DNA of 64,000 bases from Raphanus sativus (lineage: Eukaryota > Streptophyta > Magnoliopsida > Brassicales > Brassicaceae), in contig NC_079515.1 in the NCBI RefSeq assembly GCF_000801105.2, positions 9,486,001 through 9,550,000 of the forward strand, given 5' to 3'. Positions 23,811 through 34,262 of the stretch are shown here, one piece after another. A program made the position numbers and the translations under genes. Below the pieces are notes generated by a model that saw nothing but the letters and a program-made list of their open reading frames with translations, did no database searches and was not told the DNA's origin. Numbering within the stretch: the stretch's first letter is position 1; every line of letters starts with the position of its first letter.

Positions 23811-25709
23811 TGTTAAATTTTAATTTTAATATATGCTATATATAATATGTGTATATAATATTATATATATTTTGTGTAATATTTTTATATATATATATTA
23901 GACACATATATATTATTTATATTAAATATATATAACTAAATGGTGCTATATAAGCAAAGGCGGGATGATTTCGAAATGTTTTAGTGATAAGCAAAGGCGG
24001 GATGATTTAGCAAACGTGAACTTTCCATTTAATTAGTTACTAGATTTTGACCCGCACGCCCGTGCGGGTGTATATTTTTATAAAATATGCTGTTTTTATG
24101 TCAATAATAGAGTTGGGAAAAAAAATCAGAATCTTAAAAATCGAACCGAGCCCGATCCAAAAAGAAGCATCAAACCCGAACCGAAATCGATTAAATTTTA
24201 AAATTTTGGTATTTAGAAAACTGAAACCAAATCCATCGAACCAAAGTATTTCGGATATCGAAATGTATTTGAAATAGATTTATATACTTATATATATTAT
24301 TTTTGTAGAATTAATGTATATAAAAACATTCTGAATATATAAGGTACTTTTAAGTTGGTTTAAATAATTGAAAATATATATAAATAGTCAAATGTAAATA
24401 TCTAAAATAGTCAAAGTATATTTAAAACACCAAAAATAATTAAAATAATTATTGATTCTCTATCCACATATTTAAATCAAACCAATTTATATGTTAACTT
24501 CAGGTATTTTGATATATGTTATTCTAAATTTATATGTAATATATTATTTTTGTTTATATATTTTGAGAAATCTAAAGTAAATAATGAATTTTAAAAATAA
24601 TTTAAATGGATTATCCATACCCGAACAAACCCGCAAATATCTAAATCGAATCCGAACCAAAATTTAGAAATATTCGAATGTGACTGAATTCTTTGACTCC
24701 AGATATCCGAAATCGAAATAGACCCAAATCGAACCCAAATGGGTACCTGAACACTGACCCCTAATTCAAAATCTATTTTTTTCTTTAAAAACACAACAAA
24801 TATATAATTAATAGTATTTTACTATCATATAAACAATTACATATATTATATTTTTAAAATTTAATGTGAAATATAAAAATTATAATTTAAGTTGGTATAT
24901 AAAATTTGACTTTGAATTGTATTTTTCTTATATATGTTAGAACATTTTTGTTATGAATTCTATGTTCAAATTTATATTAGGCGTAATGCGAGCGGCTAAT
25001 AGGAAATATTTTTTACAGTTTTTATTTAATATACAAAATATATACATTTGTTTAAGTGATTTTCTTATTTTCAGTACATATAATTGTATAGTAAGTGTTT
25101 AATTAAAGAGACAAAAAAACAGTAATGTTGTGTTAGTATGTGGTCTCTCGTATTAACTCCATGTGTTCAAACCACTAAAGGTTGGAATATTATGATTTTT
25201 TTTGTCAGCTTAATAGTTAGATTTATGTGGAGTCAATCATGCAAAAAAATCTAGATTGTAGGAATATAGCTGAAAATATTCTTTTTTTTTGTTAACAACT
25301 GAGAGATATGGAAATATAAATTAGATATGGAAGTATTCCGCAACTGGTTTGTTAAGTAGATTTCGTTAACTATTTTACGTATGTATCTAGATTTATTGTT
25401 TCAAACTCAAGTACATATTAAAATGGTGGTATAATTAAACCGGTTTAATAATCATACACAGTAGAAAAAAAAACCAAAATTATTTTCTCGTAATTCTGGT
25501 TTAAAAAAAACCATACACTGTCTGCTAATTCTTAAAATATTCTGAAAACAAAAGCAATTAAACTGTGTATTAAACAGAAGCAATTAAACTGTGTATAAAC
25601 ATCTTTTGAACTCTGAAAACTATATTCAAAACAGGATTAATAATCAGTATTTGATGCGTTAAATCTTGAATTTAGGGGATTTTGTTATGGAGTTTTTGAT
25701 CAAGCAGTA

Positions 25710-27048
25710 TGATATCTTGCATATTTGCATTGTTTTAGCTATTCTTTCATATGCATTTTCATCATATAGAATAGGATTTAGACATGTCTAGGTTGCATTT
25801 TGCATGCATAAGTCTCTATTAGGTACTGGAGTGCCAAGTGAAGTTATTGGAGACATTTGGATGTGTTTGGAGCTCAAAAGAGGTGAAAAAGGTGATCATT
25901 GGACGAGCAAAGCACTGGAGCGACCTTCCCGGAGCGACCCTACGGAGTCGCTGTGCCCCACCTCTCAGAGCGACCTTCCCAGAGCGATAACTCCAAGTCG
26001 CTCGCGTTCTCATCACTCGGAGACACGAAGAAACAAAGTCAGAGCGACCCCTCGGAGCGACCACCCGAGGTCGCTCCCGAAGCCAGAGCGACGTGCTGGA
26101 GCGATTCTCTGGGGTCGCTCCGCGTCACCAGCTGCACGATTTTATTATTTTTGAAGGACCTTTTTGCAATTTATTGTGCACGTTTTTGCACTGAAAAACC
26201 TAATGTTTAAGTATGTTGTAGCCACCTTTTGGCAAATAATTTTTGATCTATTGAAGAACACAAACTCTCTCAAGAAAAAGATTTATTTTTGGCTTGATTT
26301 GTGATTGTTCTTGTGATTTCTCTTCTATTTCTCTATATGATTCATCTGAAATCCATCATGGGTTTAAGAGGAATCATGGAGATTAGTGAGTAATCACCTT
26401 TTGGATTCATGGGTTAGGGTGATTAAGGGTGATTAGGCTAGTTCTAGGATGTTTTAGGTGTAGATCATACTTGTTCCTTGCTAGTAGAGTGATCTTAATG
26501 CATCATTTGAGTAGGCCACTCAAAGGGTGATCTCTAGGCATTTCCCACCCAAAAGGTGTTTGATGAAATGTCTGAGTCAACTCTCCTAGGCTTTTAGTGT
26601 ACTTTGCCAAAGAGATTTGTTGTTAAAGATGCTAAGATAGCTAATAGACTTGTTAGTAATGATTGCTTGCATGTTATTCAACCAAAGACATTTGATGTTT
26701 GAGACATGTTAGCAAATGAGCATTCATCTAGACATAGAGCTTGCTTAGAATTGTGTCTAGGCTTAAGGTTAATAGTTTGATTGATTCATTTGTCATCCTT
26801 AGTTCGAAACTTGATCACCCAAGGTCTGAAATCCCTATACCCATGAGTTCTCATTTCCAATAGCTTAAAAGTATCATTTCTATTACTTGCATTCTAGTCT
26901 TAGTTTAAAAACCATCAATTTCACTGATTGCACTTAGATTAGGCAAATACTTGCATTCTCTCTGTATTTGAATCCCTCAGATTTGGTTCGACAAACAACT
27001 TCCACTATACTATCATTTGACTTAGGAGCCTCAAAACTCCTAACATCA
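25710..27048 (+). repeat. 5' LTR
   Basis: TG...CA ends, 1339 bp. It contains a GC-rich island at about 25916-26130 packed with GAGCGA and TCGCTC motifs in an otherwise AT-rich LTR. The apparent ORFs inside (25804-26210) are by-products of that island and recur identically in the other LTR. Confidence 0.96.
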
Positions 27049-27051
27049 AAT

Positions 27052-27064
27052 TGGCGCCGTTGCC
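27052..27064 (+). other. Primer-binding site, tRNA-Asp type
   Basis: TGGCGCCGTTGCC begins four bases after the LTR and matches the complement of the 3' end of plant tRNA-Asp (from memory), the usual primer of Athila-like elements. Confidence 0.75.
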
Positions 27065-27177
27065 AAATTCTGAGTTTGATTTGAACATTGAGATTTAGTC
27101 ATCTGCTTGAGACTAAGTCATTTTTATTTTTGTAAGTTACTGATTCTCTTCTTCACCTCTTTGTGATTTTCAGGTGT

Positions 27178-29642
27178 ATGAACTTGAGGAGCAAGGGTAC
27201 ATCAAACCTTGTTCCAAGAGCCGCAGACATCAGAGCTTTAGAGAGAGAGTGTGCTAGAAAAAGAAGAGAAGAAGAGCAACAAGCTCAACTGCAGCCACTG
27301 GAAGCTGCAATGGAAGAACAACAAAATCCTCAGAACCCCAATGGACCTCAACAGCGACCAGCTCGCCCCATTGGCACTTATGACCGCCCCAACATCCATG
27401 GTCCTAGACTTGGAATCCGAGCACCAGCTGTGGCTGCTAACAACTTTGAGATCAAGTCAGGACTGCTAAACTGCATAGAGAACAACAAGTATCATGGTCT
27501 GGCTGTGGAGGACCCATTTGATCACTTGGATAAGTTTGACAGCTACTGTGGTATGTCAAAGACTAATGGTGTGTCAGAGGATGCCTTAAAGCTCAAGCTA
27601 TTCCCTTTCTCTTTGGGGGATAAGGCACGTCAATGGGAGAAGTCTCTACCAAGTGACTCCATCACCACTTGGGAAGACTGCAAAAGGGCATTCTTGGAGA
27701 AATTCTTCTCTACTTCAAGAACTGCTAAGTTGAGGAACGAGATCTCCAGCTTCCAACAGAAGAACTTGGAAGGATTCAGTGAAGCTTGGGAGAGATTCAA
27801 TGGTTACCAAGCTCAGTGCCCACACCATGGATTCTCTAAGGAGAGCTTGCTGAGCACATTCTACAGAGGTGCTCTTCCTAAGTACAGAGCCAGACTGGAT
27901 ACAGCTAGCAATGGGTTCTTTTTGGGGAGAACTGAGGAAGAGGCAGAGGCTCTAGTTGACAACATGGTTAAGAGTGATGCAGTCTACAGTGGAGACCATG
28001 ACAGAAGCAGCAGAGGTGATGACAATCAAACAAGGAATGAGATAAAGGCTCTTCAGGAGAAGATTGACAAACTCATTGCTGATAAGGCCACACAAGCGCA
28101 GGTGAACTTTGTTGGCAACCCAAGCCAGGAGATACCTCCTACTGTCAATGAGGTTGAGGGTTTGGAAGGGCAAGAAGAATTGTGTTTCATCAACAGTAAT
28201 GGTAGCTGGTACAAGAAGGAACCCAACTTTCAGTACAACAACTACCAACAGAAGCCCTATTCAAACAACCAGCAGAGTGGTTATCAGCCTCGAAACAACC
28301 AGCAGAGCAACTATCAGCCTCAGCAAAACTCCTCTCCTAGCTCCTCTGCCCCTCAACAGAGCAGCACTGATGCCTTACTGAAACAGATCTTGGAGTCTCA
28401 GACTAGAAGTGAGAAGCATGTGGGCTATGAGCTGAAGAACCTTCACTCCAAGATTGATGGGAGCTACAATGAGCTCAACAACAAATTCTCCCACCTTGCT
28501 TCTTCTGTCAAGAATTTGGAGAATCAGTTTGCTTCCATGAGCTCCCACCAGAACCGCCAGCAAGGATCTCTACCTGGAAAGTCAGATCAAAACCCCAAGG
28601 AAGCAAAAGCTGTCACACTTAGGAGTGGTAAGCAGTTGACTCCTGTAACCCTCACCAAGGATGCTGAGAAACAAGGTGAGGAGGTGGCCATCAACCTAGA
28701 TGATGAAGTGGTCATTGTTGATGAGAAGACAGATGCTGAGATCTTGGAGAAGATTGTGAAAGCCAAGGGTAAAGGAAAGGTTGGAGAAGAGAAGAAAACA
28801 ACAAAAGATGGTGAATCTGCTGCTCCAGCTAGTGAGAGCTCTCCTGTCCCCCCTCCCTATGAACCAAAGCTTCCATTCCCTGGTAGATTCAAGAAGCAGC
28901 TGCTACAGAAGTACAAGGCTTTGTTTGAGAAGCAGATGAGTGAAGCTCAGGTTACAATGCCCATCATTGATGCTTTCATGCTGATTCCTCAATACAGCAA
29001 ACTCCTGAAAGATGTTGTAGCTGCTAAGAAGAAGGAGATGGAGGGCATGATGGTTCTGAGTCATGAGTGCAATGCCATCATTCAGAGGCTTGATGCTCCA
29101 GAGAAGCTAGAGGATCCAGGATGCTTCACACTCCCTTGTGCTCTTGGACCTATGGTATTTGAGAAATGTCTCTGCGATTTGGGAGCTAGTGTCAGCTTGA
29201 TGCCTTTGTCTGTGGCAAAGAAGCTTGGTTTCACTCAATACAAGAAGTGTAGACTCTCTCTGGTGTTGGCTGATCGTTCAGTGAAGTACCCTGTGGGCAT
29301 CCTAGAGAACCTCCCTGTGAAGATTGGAAGGTATGAGATACCTACAGATTTTGTGGTGCTTGAATGGGTGAGGAGGCTCAAGACCCATTGATTCTTGGAA
29401 GGCCATTCTTAGCTACTGCAGGAGCTATTGTGAATGTGAAGGAAGGGAAGATTGACCTCCATTTGGGCAAGGAGAACATCCTCCACTTTGACATCAAGGA
29501 GAAGATGAGGAACCCCACTGTATTTGGACAAGCCTTCACCATTGAAGAGATGAATCCTTCTCCTGCTGATGATCACTTTGATGAGCTACCACCTGAGGAA
29601 GATGGGGTGTCAACTCCACTTTCTGCACCTAGTCCAGCCTGA
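27178..29642 (+). pseudogene. gag with retropepsin-like domain, frameshifted
   Basis: The first ATG in a good position is 27178 (an upstream GTG at 27163 also keeps the frame). The frame runs to 29391 (737 aa). A gag capsid-type region (DHLDKFDSYC, FSLGDKARQWE, CKRAFLEKFF) lies at about residues 115-235. A Gln/Asn-rich spacer follows, then a Lys/Glu-rich segment, then an aspartic-protease-like core with DLGASVSLMPLSVAKKLG near residue 667. Just after FVVLEW (about 29363) the frame is lost. The expected continuation with DPLILGRPFLATAGAIV lies in another frame from 29364 to 29642, consistent with loss of one nucleotide. The protease is therefore truncated. A polypyrimidine-AG sequence directly precedes the start and could be a splice acceptor. 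Confidence 0.88.
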
Positions 29643-31540
29643 TCCAAAGGAGGCAAAGTCAAGCTAGAGACTTAAAACAAGCTCACTTGGGAGGAAGTCC
29701 CATGAGTATCCTTGTATATATTGCATTAGTGTTTACATTTTCATCTTACTGCATAAAACAATGGGAAAATGAAGTTGTGTGCAGGTGTGGAGCAGAAATC
29801 GGACATCAGAGCGAGGTCATGGAGCGAGGGAGAGAAGTCGCTCCAGCTGGGAGCGACTTGCCCACAGCGATCCCCAGAGGTCGCTCGTGTCCTCCGGAGC
29901 GGAACTGACCGTGGAGCGAGGTATCGGCAGCGACGTCATGAGGTCGCTCCAGCTGGGAGCGACCTGCCACATCGACCCTTACACCTCGCTCCCGTCTCAG
30001 GTAACTGGAAACTTCCTTTCTCCCATCTTTTCTTTGTATTTCACATTTCCATTGGGTACCTCACTCACACAGAGACTGTGTGATTTAAGTGTGGGGGAGG
30101 TACCAAGTATTTGATCATGTTTGTTTCCATGATTTTGAGTCTCATGCATTGCATATTACATTCTTATTTGCATAGAAAAATCCAAAAAATAAAAAAATTG
30201 AAAAACACAAAAAGAATCATTTAGTTGCATCATTTGCATTTTTAGGATTGAGTCTAGAAGCATATAGGTTGCATTCATGCATTAGGGGGATTTCAACCTT
30301 GTAAAGAGCTCATGCTAAGTACTGAATTTGTTGACCTTTGTAATCATGACAAGTAGCTTGAGCACCCTTTAGAAAGCTTGTAAACTTCGCGCCTTGAATG
30401 CTCCTCTTGAAACTCATTTGACTGTTGATACTCTCTCTTTGAAGCAAGCTCCTGTTTTAATGTCTCTTGCATATGGTCCCTTGTGTACTAAGTCATGGAT
30501 ATACACACTTGAGTTGTCCCATCCTTTTTACCAATCTTCTTGACAAACTCAAGTGGTACTCCACTCCCAAAACCCATACCTCCTTTTTAAACCATCATTA
30601 TTTGTTGAGTGAGGCCTCTTTGGAAAGCTTTACATGTGCATAATGTTGAGAGTATTGGGAACGACAATGCTTAGTCTCCATTCTTGCTAGATTAGTCACT
30701 CTGTTGTCTAGCTATAGGAAGGGGGTGAGTGTTGTGATTGTGATTTGGGAATATGAAAGGTTTGACTCTTTGTGCTTAAATGATTAGTCTTTATGGGATA
30801 AGTGGAGAAGTATCTAGCTCTTATTGTGAAAAGTCTTGGCCCCCAAATATAAAAAAAAAGTAAAAGAAAAAAAAGAAAAAAAAAGAAAAAAAAAAGAATG
30901 AAAAAAGGGGCTAGCAAAGTTGTTAGGAGCTATGATTTGTTTTAAAATTGTGAAAAATCCCTTATTGATTTCAAAAAGAAAGAGTCTGATGTGAAGAATG
31001 TTCTTGGGATCTTTTGGTGAGAGATGTGAGTTGGGTTTGACATTGAGGAATAATTAAATATCTTGTATGTTTGGGAAAGGGTAGAACAATGGAGATTGAG
31101 CATTGTATGCATGAGTTGATCCCTTTCTTAGATATATTATGTGTAATGTCAAAGCTACTGTGTTTTGAGAGTAAACCACCTTAAAAGATTATTTTTTTGA
31201 ACCTCTGATTTCACTTGCATTAAAGCCTTTGTCTTACCAAACCAAATGACTTGGACCAGTTGACCATTTGTGAGATGTCTATTGAGTTTGCTTCATAAAT
31301 GTTAGAGAGATGTGGATTTGTGGTTTGTAGATACATGGTTAATGAGTGTAGAGATCAAAGGAGCTGAGATAGGCCTAGAGAAGTTAGAGATGGATAAAAT
31401 CTTTGCTCTTGCTATTTGGTATGATTATGCAAGGTTGTTAGGTTGAGAACTAAGAAGAGTTTCTTTTGGTTGTGAGCCCCCATTTTCAAACTTCTTCTCT
31501 TTGGTTCTTGAAAGTTTACTTGTGGACAAGTAAAGGACTA
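29643..31540 (+). other. Non-coding 3' internal region of the LTR element
   Basis: After the broken frame there are 1.9 kb with no conserved retroviral-type domain. It includes a TGTGGGGGAG purine tract at about 30090 (a possible second polypurine tract) and an A-rich block at 30850-30905. Any lost pol genes left no recognisable trace. Confidence 0.7.
29780..30000. repeat. GAGCGA/TCGCTC motif array in the 3' internal region
   Basis: A GC-rich stretch with at least ten GGAGCGA, GAGCGAC or GTCGCTC motifs in both orientations, able to pair with one another. It is the same vocabulary as the island in both LTRs, although the sequences do not align as a simple duplicate. Confidence 0.75.
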
Positions 31541-31552
31541 GTGTGGGGGAGT
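31541..31552 (+). other. Polypurine tract
   Basis: GTGTGGGGGAGT lies directly against the 3' LTR start at 31553, as expected for plus-strand priming. Confidence 0.8.
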
Positions 31553-32891
31553 TGATATCTTGCATATTTGCATTGTTTTAGCTATTCTTTCATATGCATT
31601 TTCATCATATAGAATAGGATTTAGACATGTCTAGGTTGCATTTTGCATGCATAAGTCTCTATTAGGTACTGGAGTGCCAAGTGAAGTTATTGGAGACATT
31701 TGGATGTGTTTGGAGCTCAAAAGAGGTGAAAAAGGTGATCATTGGACGAGCAAAGCACTGGAGCGACCTTCCCGGAGCGACCCTACGGAGTCGCTGTGCC
31801 CCACCTCTCAGAGCGACCTTCCCAGAGCGATAACTCCAAGTCGCTCGCGTTCTCATCACTCGGAGACACGAAGAAACAAAGTCAGAGCGACCCCTCGGAG
31901 CGACCACCCGAGGTCGCTCCCGAAGCCAGAGCGACGTGCTGGAGCGATTCTCTGGGGTCGCTCCGCGTCACCAGCTGCACGATTTTATTATTTTTGAAGG
32001 ACCTTTTTGCAATTTATTGTGCACGTTTTTGCACTGAAAAACCTAATGTTTAAGTATGTTGTAGCCACCTTTTGGCAAATAATTTTTGATCTATTGAAGA
32101 ACACAAACTCTCTCAAGAAAAAGATTTATTTTTGGCTTGATTTGTGATTGTTCTTGTGATTTCTCTTCTATTTCTCTATATGATTCATCTGAAATCCATC
32201 ATGGGTTTAAGAGGAATCATGGAGATTAGTGAGTAATCACCTTTTGGATTCATGGGTTAGGGTGATTAAGGGTGATTAGGCTAGTTCTAGGATGTTTTAG
32301 GTGTAGATCATACTTGTTCCTTGCTAGTAGAGTGATCTTAATGCATCATTTGAGTAGGCCACTCAAAGGGTGATCTCTAGGCATTTCCCACCCAAAAGGT
32401 GTTTGATGAAATGTCTGAGTCAACTCTCCTAGGCTTTTAGTGTACTTTGCCAAAGAGATTTGTTGTTAAAGATGCTAAGATAGCTAATAGACTTGTTAGT
32501 AATGATTGCTTGCATGTTATTCAACCAAAGACATTTGATGTTTGAGACATGTTAGCAAATGAGCATTCATCTAGACATAGAGCTTGCTTAGAATTGTGTC
32601 TAGGCTTAAGGTTAATAGTTTGATTGATTCATTTGTCATCCTTAGTTCGAAACTTGATCACCCAAGGTCTGAAATCCCTATACCCATGAGTTCTCATTTC
32701 CAATAGCTTAAAAGTATCATTTCTATTACTTGCATTCTAGTCTTAGTTTAAAAACCATCAATTTCACTGATTGCACTTAGATTAGGCAAATACTTGCATT
32801 CTCTCTGTATTTGAATCCCTCAGATTTGGTTCGACAACTTACTACCACTATACTATCATTTGACTTAGGAGCCTCAAAACTCCTAACATCA
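31553..32891 (+). repeat. 3' LTR
   Basis: Offset from the 5' LTR by exactly 5843 bases. By eye it is identical except for four substitutions in a 7-base span (32838-32844). Confidence 0.96.
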
Positions 32892-33377
32892 CAGTATTTT
32901 TGTTGCTGTACTTTGATGGTCATTGAGATCTCTCTGTTACATCGTACATATTGTTTTCTTCTCTTCCACTGGGGTGTTATTAAATGGATTGTTTTATATA
33001 AAACTTGGGGGTTGCAGAGCCAAAGCTTAATGGTTGAGAAGGTTAATAAGAATATTTTGTTCTTTAATTTATAATCTAGAAAGGAGTAAATAAACTTTTT
33101 GTCCTTCAAAGATAAATCACTTATGTTCTTTGGGTAAAGGTAGAGAAGAAATTAGAAAAAAAAAACGTTGGAAGATGCCATTATATTTTGTGGTCTGTTT
33201 CCAAATATATAAAAGTGTTAGAATTGGTTAAGGGAAGAGGTGAAAAGTGGTTAATAGCTTAAATGAATTCGGTTTTGGTAATGGTAAATAACGGTTTATT
33301 CCAGTGGCATTCTCTTGTAATTATTGAAGAAAATTTAGGGTGAAAATTTATATGTACTTCAGTTTTAATAGTATAGA

Positions 33378-34262
33378 TGATTCTCTATATAGATCACAAT
33401 AATATCAGGTAGTTTAGACACAATTTAACAGTTATATTTGTTATTATGTTACTATCGAATAAATGGTTTTGTTATCTATTATAATAAATAGTACGTATTA
33501 AGCGGTTATGATATTTTGTATATTTTCAGGATTGTTTAAGACGCTCGTAGCAGAGCTATATATGTTCATAGAGGAGAATGTATTTTGTAGGAGATGTGAT
33601 ATATTCTAGCAACAACTAAGAAATATACCAAAATTTAAATGACAACCTTAAACAGTAGATAAAAAACAATCCCTGAATTAATAGATTAGATATATAGCTC
33701 ACGAATTTGGAGTTTTAAAGTTACAAATTTTCAGAAAAATTATGTAAAATCTGAATAACTCAGTTTAAGAAATTACGAGATTATATGTTTGGAATATTTA
33801 AACCAGACATTTAATTTACAGAGAACAAACAATTTACATGCACATAGTAGTTATCAGTTTTACAGTTCTACCGTTTATGAACAAACCAGACGTTTAAGGT
33901 AGAAAAACAATAATTTAAAGAAAAATAAAGGGTTACATGCATATCCGTTTGACAATTTACCTTAAGGGATGCTTTTCTTCTTGACACTGCTCCCGCGAGA
34001 TCACATACATTTTTATTTTATGTTTTGGGCACCGTTGGCTTACGTGCAAGAAGTTGGTAACCATTTTTCTCTATTGAGACTCCTCCATCGACATCATCGT
34101 CTTACTTTTCTTACAATAGATTGAGGTTTGGCTACTAATCTTGATTGCAATACAATATCATATTACTCAATGACACAAATTCATTTCAGAAGTGTTTAAA
34201 TAGTTAAAAAAAAGAAAAAGAAGATTAAACCAATAGAACAAAGAAAATATCATTTTTGCTGT
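33378..34262. other. Spacer downstream of the receptor kinase
   Basis: AT-rich, no gene seen. It contains the 3' flank of the minus-strand kinase. Confidence 0.55.

Larger units (their letters stand above)
25710..32891 (+). mobile_element. Young gag-only LTR retrotransposon (Athila-like, non-autonomous)
   Basis: Two 1339-bp LTRs (25710-27048 and 31553-32891) start TG and end CA, and are flanked by a perfect 5-bp duplication CAGTA (25705-25709, 32892-32896). The internal region has a primer-binding site, one gag-protease frame, about 1.9 kb without coding capacity, and a purine-rich tract. No reverse transcriptase, RNase H or integrase is seen, so it must use enzymes from another element. By eye the LTRs differ only in four bases clustered at 26995-27001, which implies a very recent insertion. 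The structure fits the TR-GAG/LARD-like class, with gag relatedness to Ty3-type Athila elements. Confidence 0.93.
24040..33377 (-). mobile_element. Helitron split by a nested LTR retrotransposon
   Basis: The 5' end on the minus strand is at 33377: TCTATACTATTAAAACTGA preceded by A. The 3' end is at 24040: hairpin CCCGCACGGGCGTGCGGG, TCAAAAT, CTAG, then T. These are the canonical Brassicaceae Helitron termini, with insertion between A and T. Removing the LTR element at 25710-32891 and one copy of its 5-bp duplication leaves about 2.15 kb with no Rep/helicase ORF, so the Helitron is non-autonomous. Its 3' terminus is of the same type as those at 380 and 39999. Degenerate CCGAA-rich sequence lies at 24120-24760. 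Confidence 0.82.

Noticed and set aside
25804..26210. ORFs of 81-116 codons in the 5' LTR (and identical ones at 31647-32053)
   Set aside because: They overlap on both strands, lie in the GC-rich motif island, have biased Arg/Ser composition and no conserved domain; repeats of the island explain them.
27132..27173. Possible spliced leader intron (GTAAGT to TTTCAG) before gag
   Set aside because: Only 42 bases long, below the usual plant minimum; the acceptor alone could still be used from a more distant donor.
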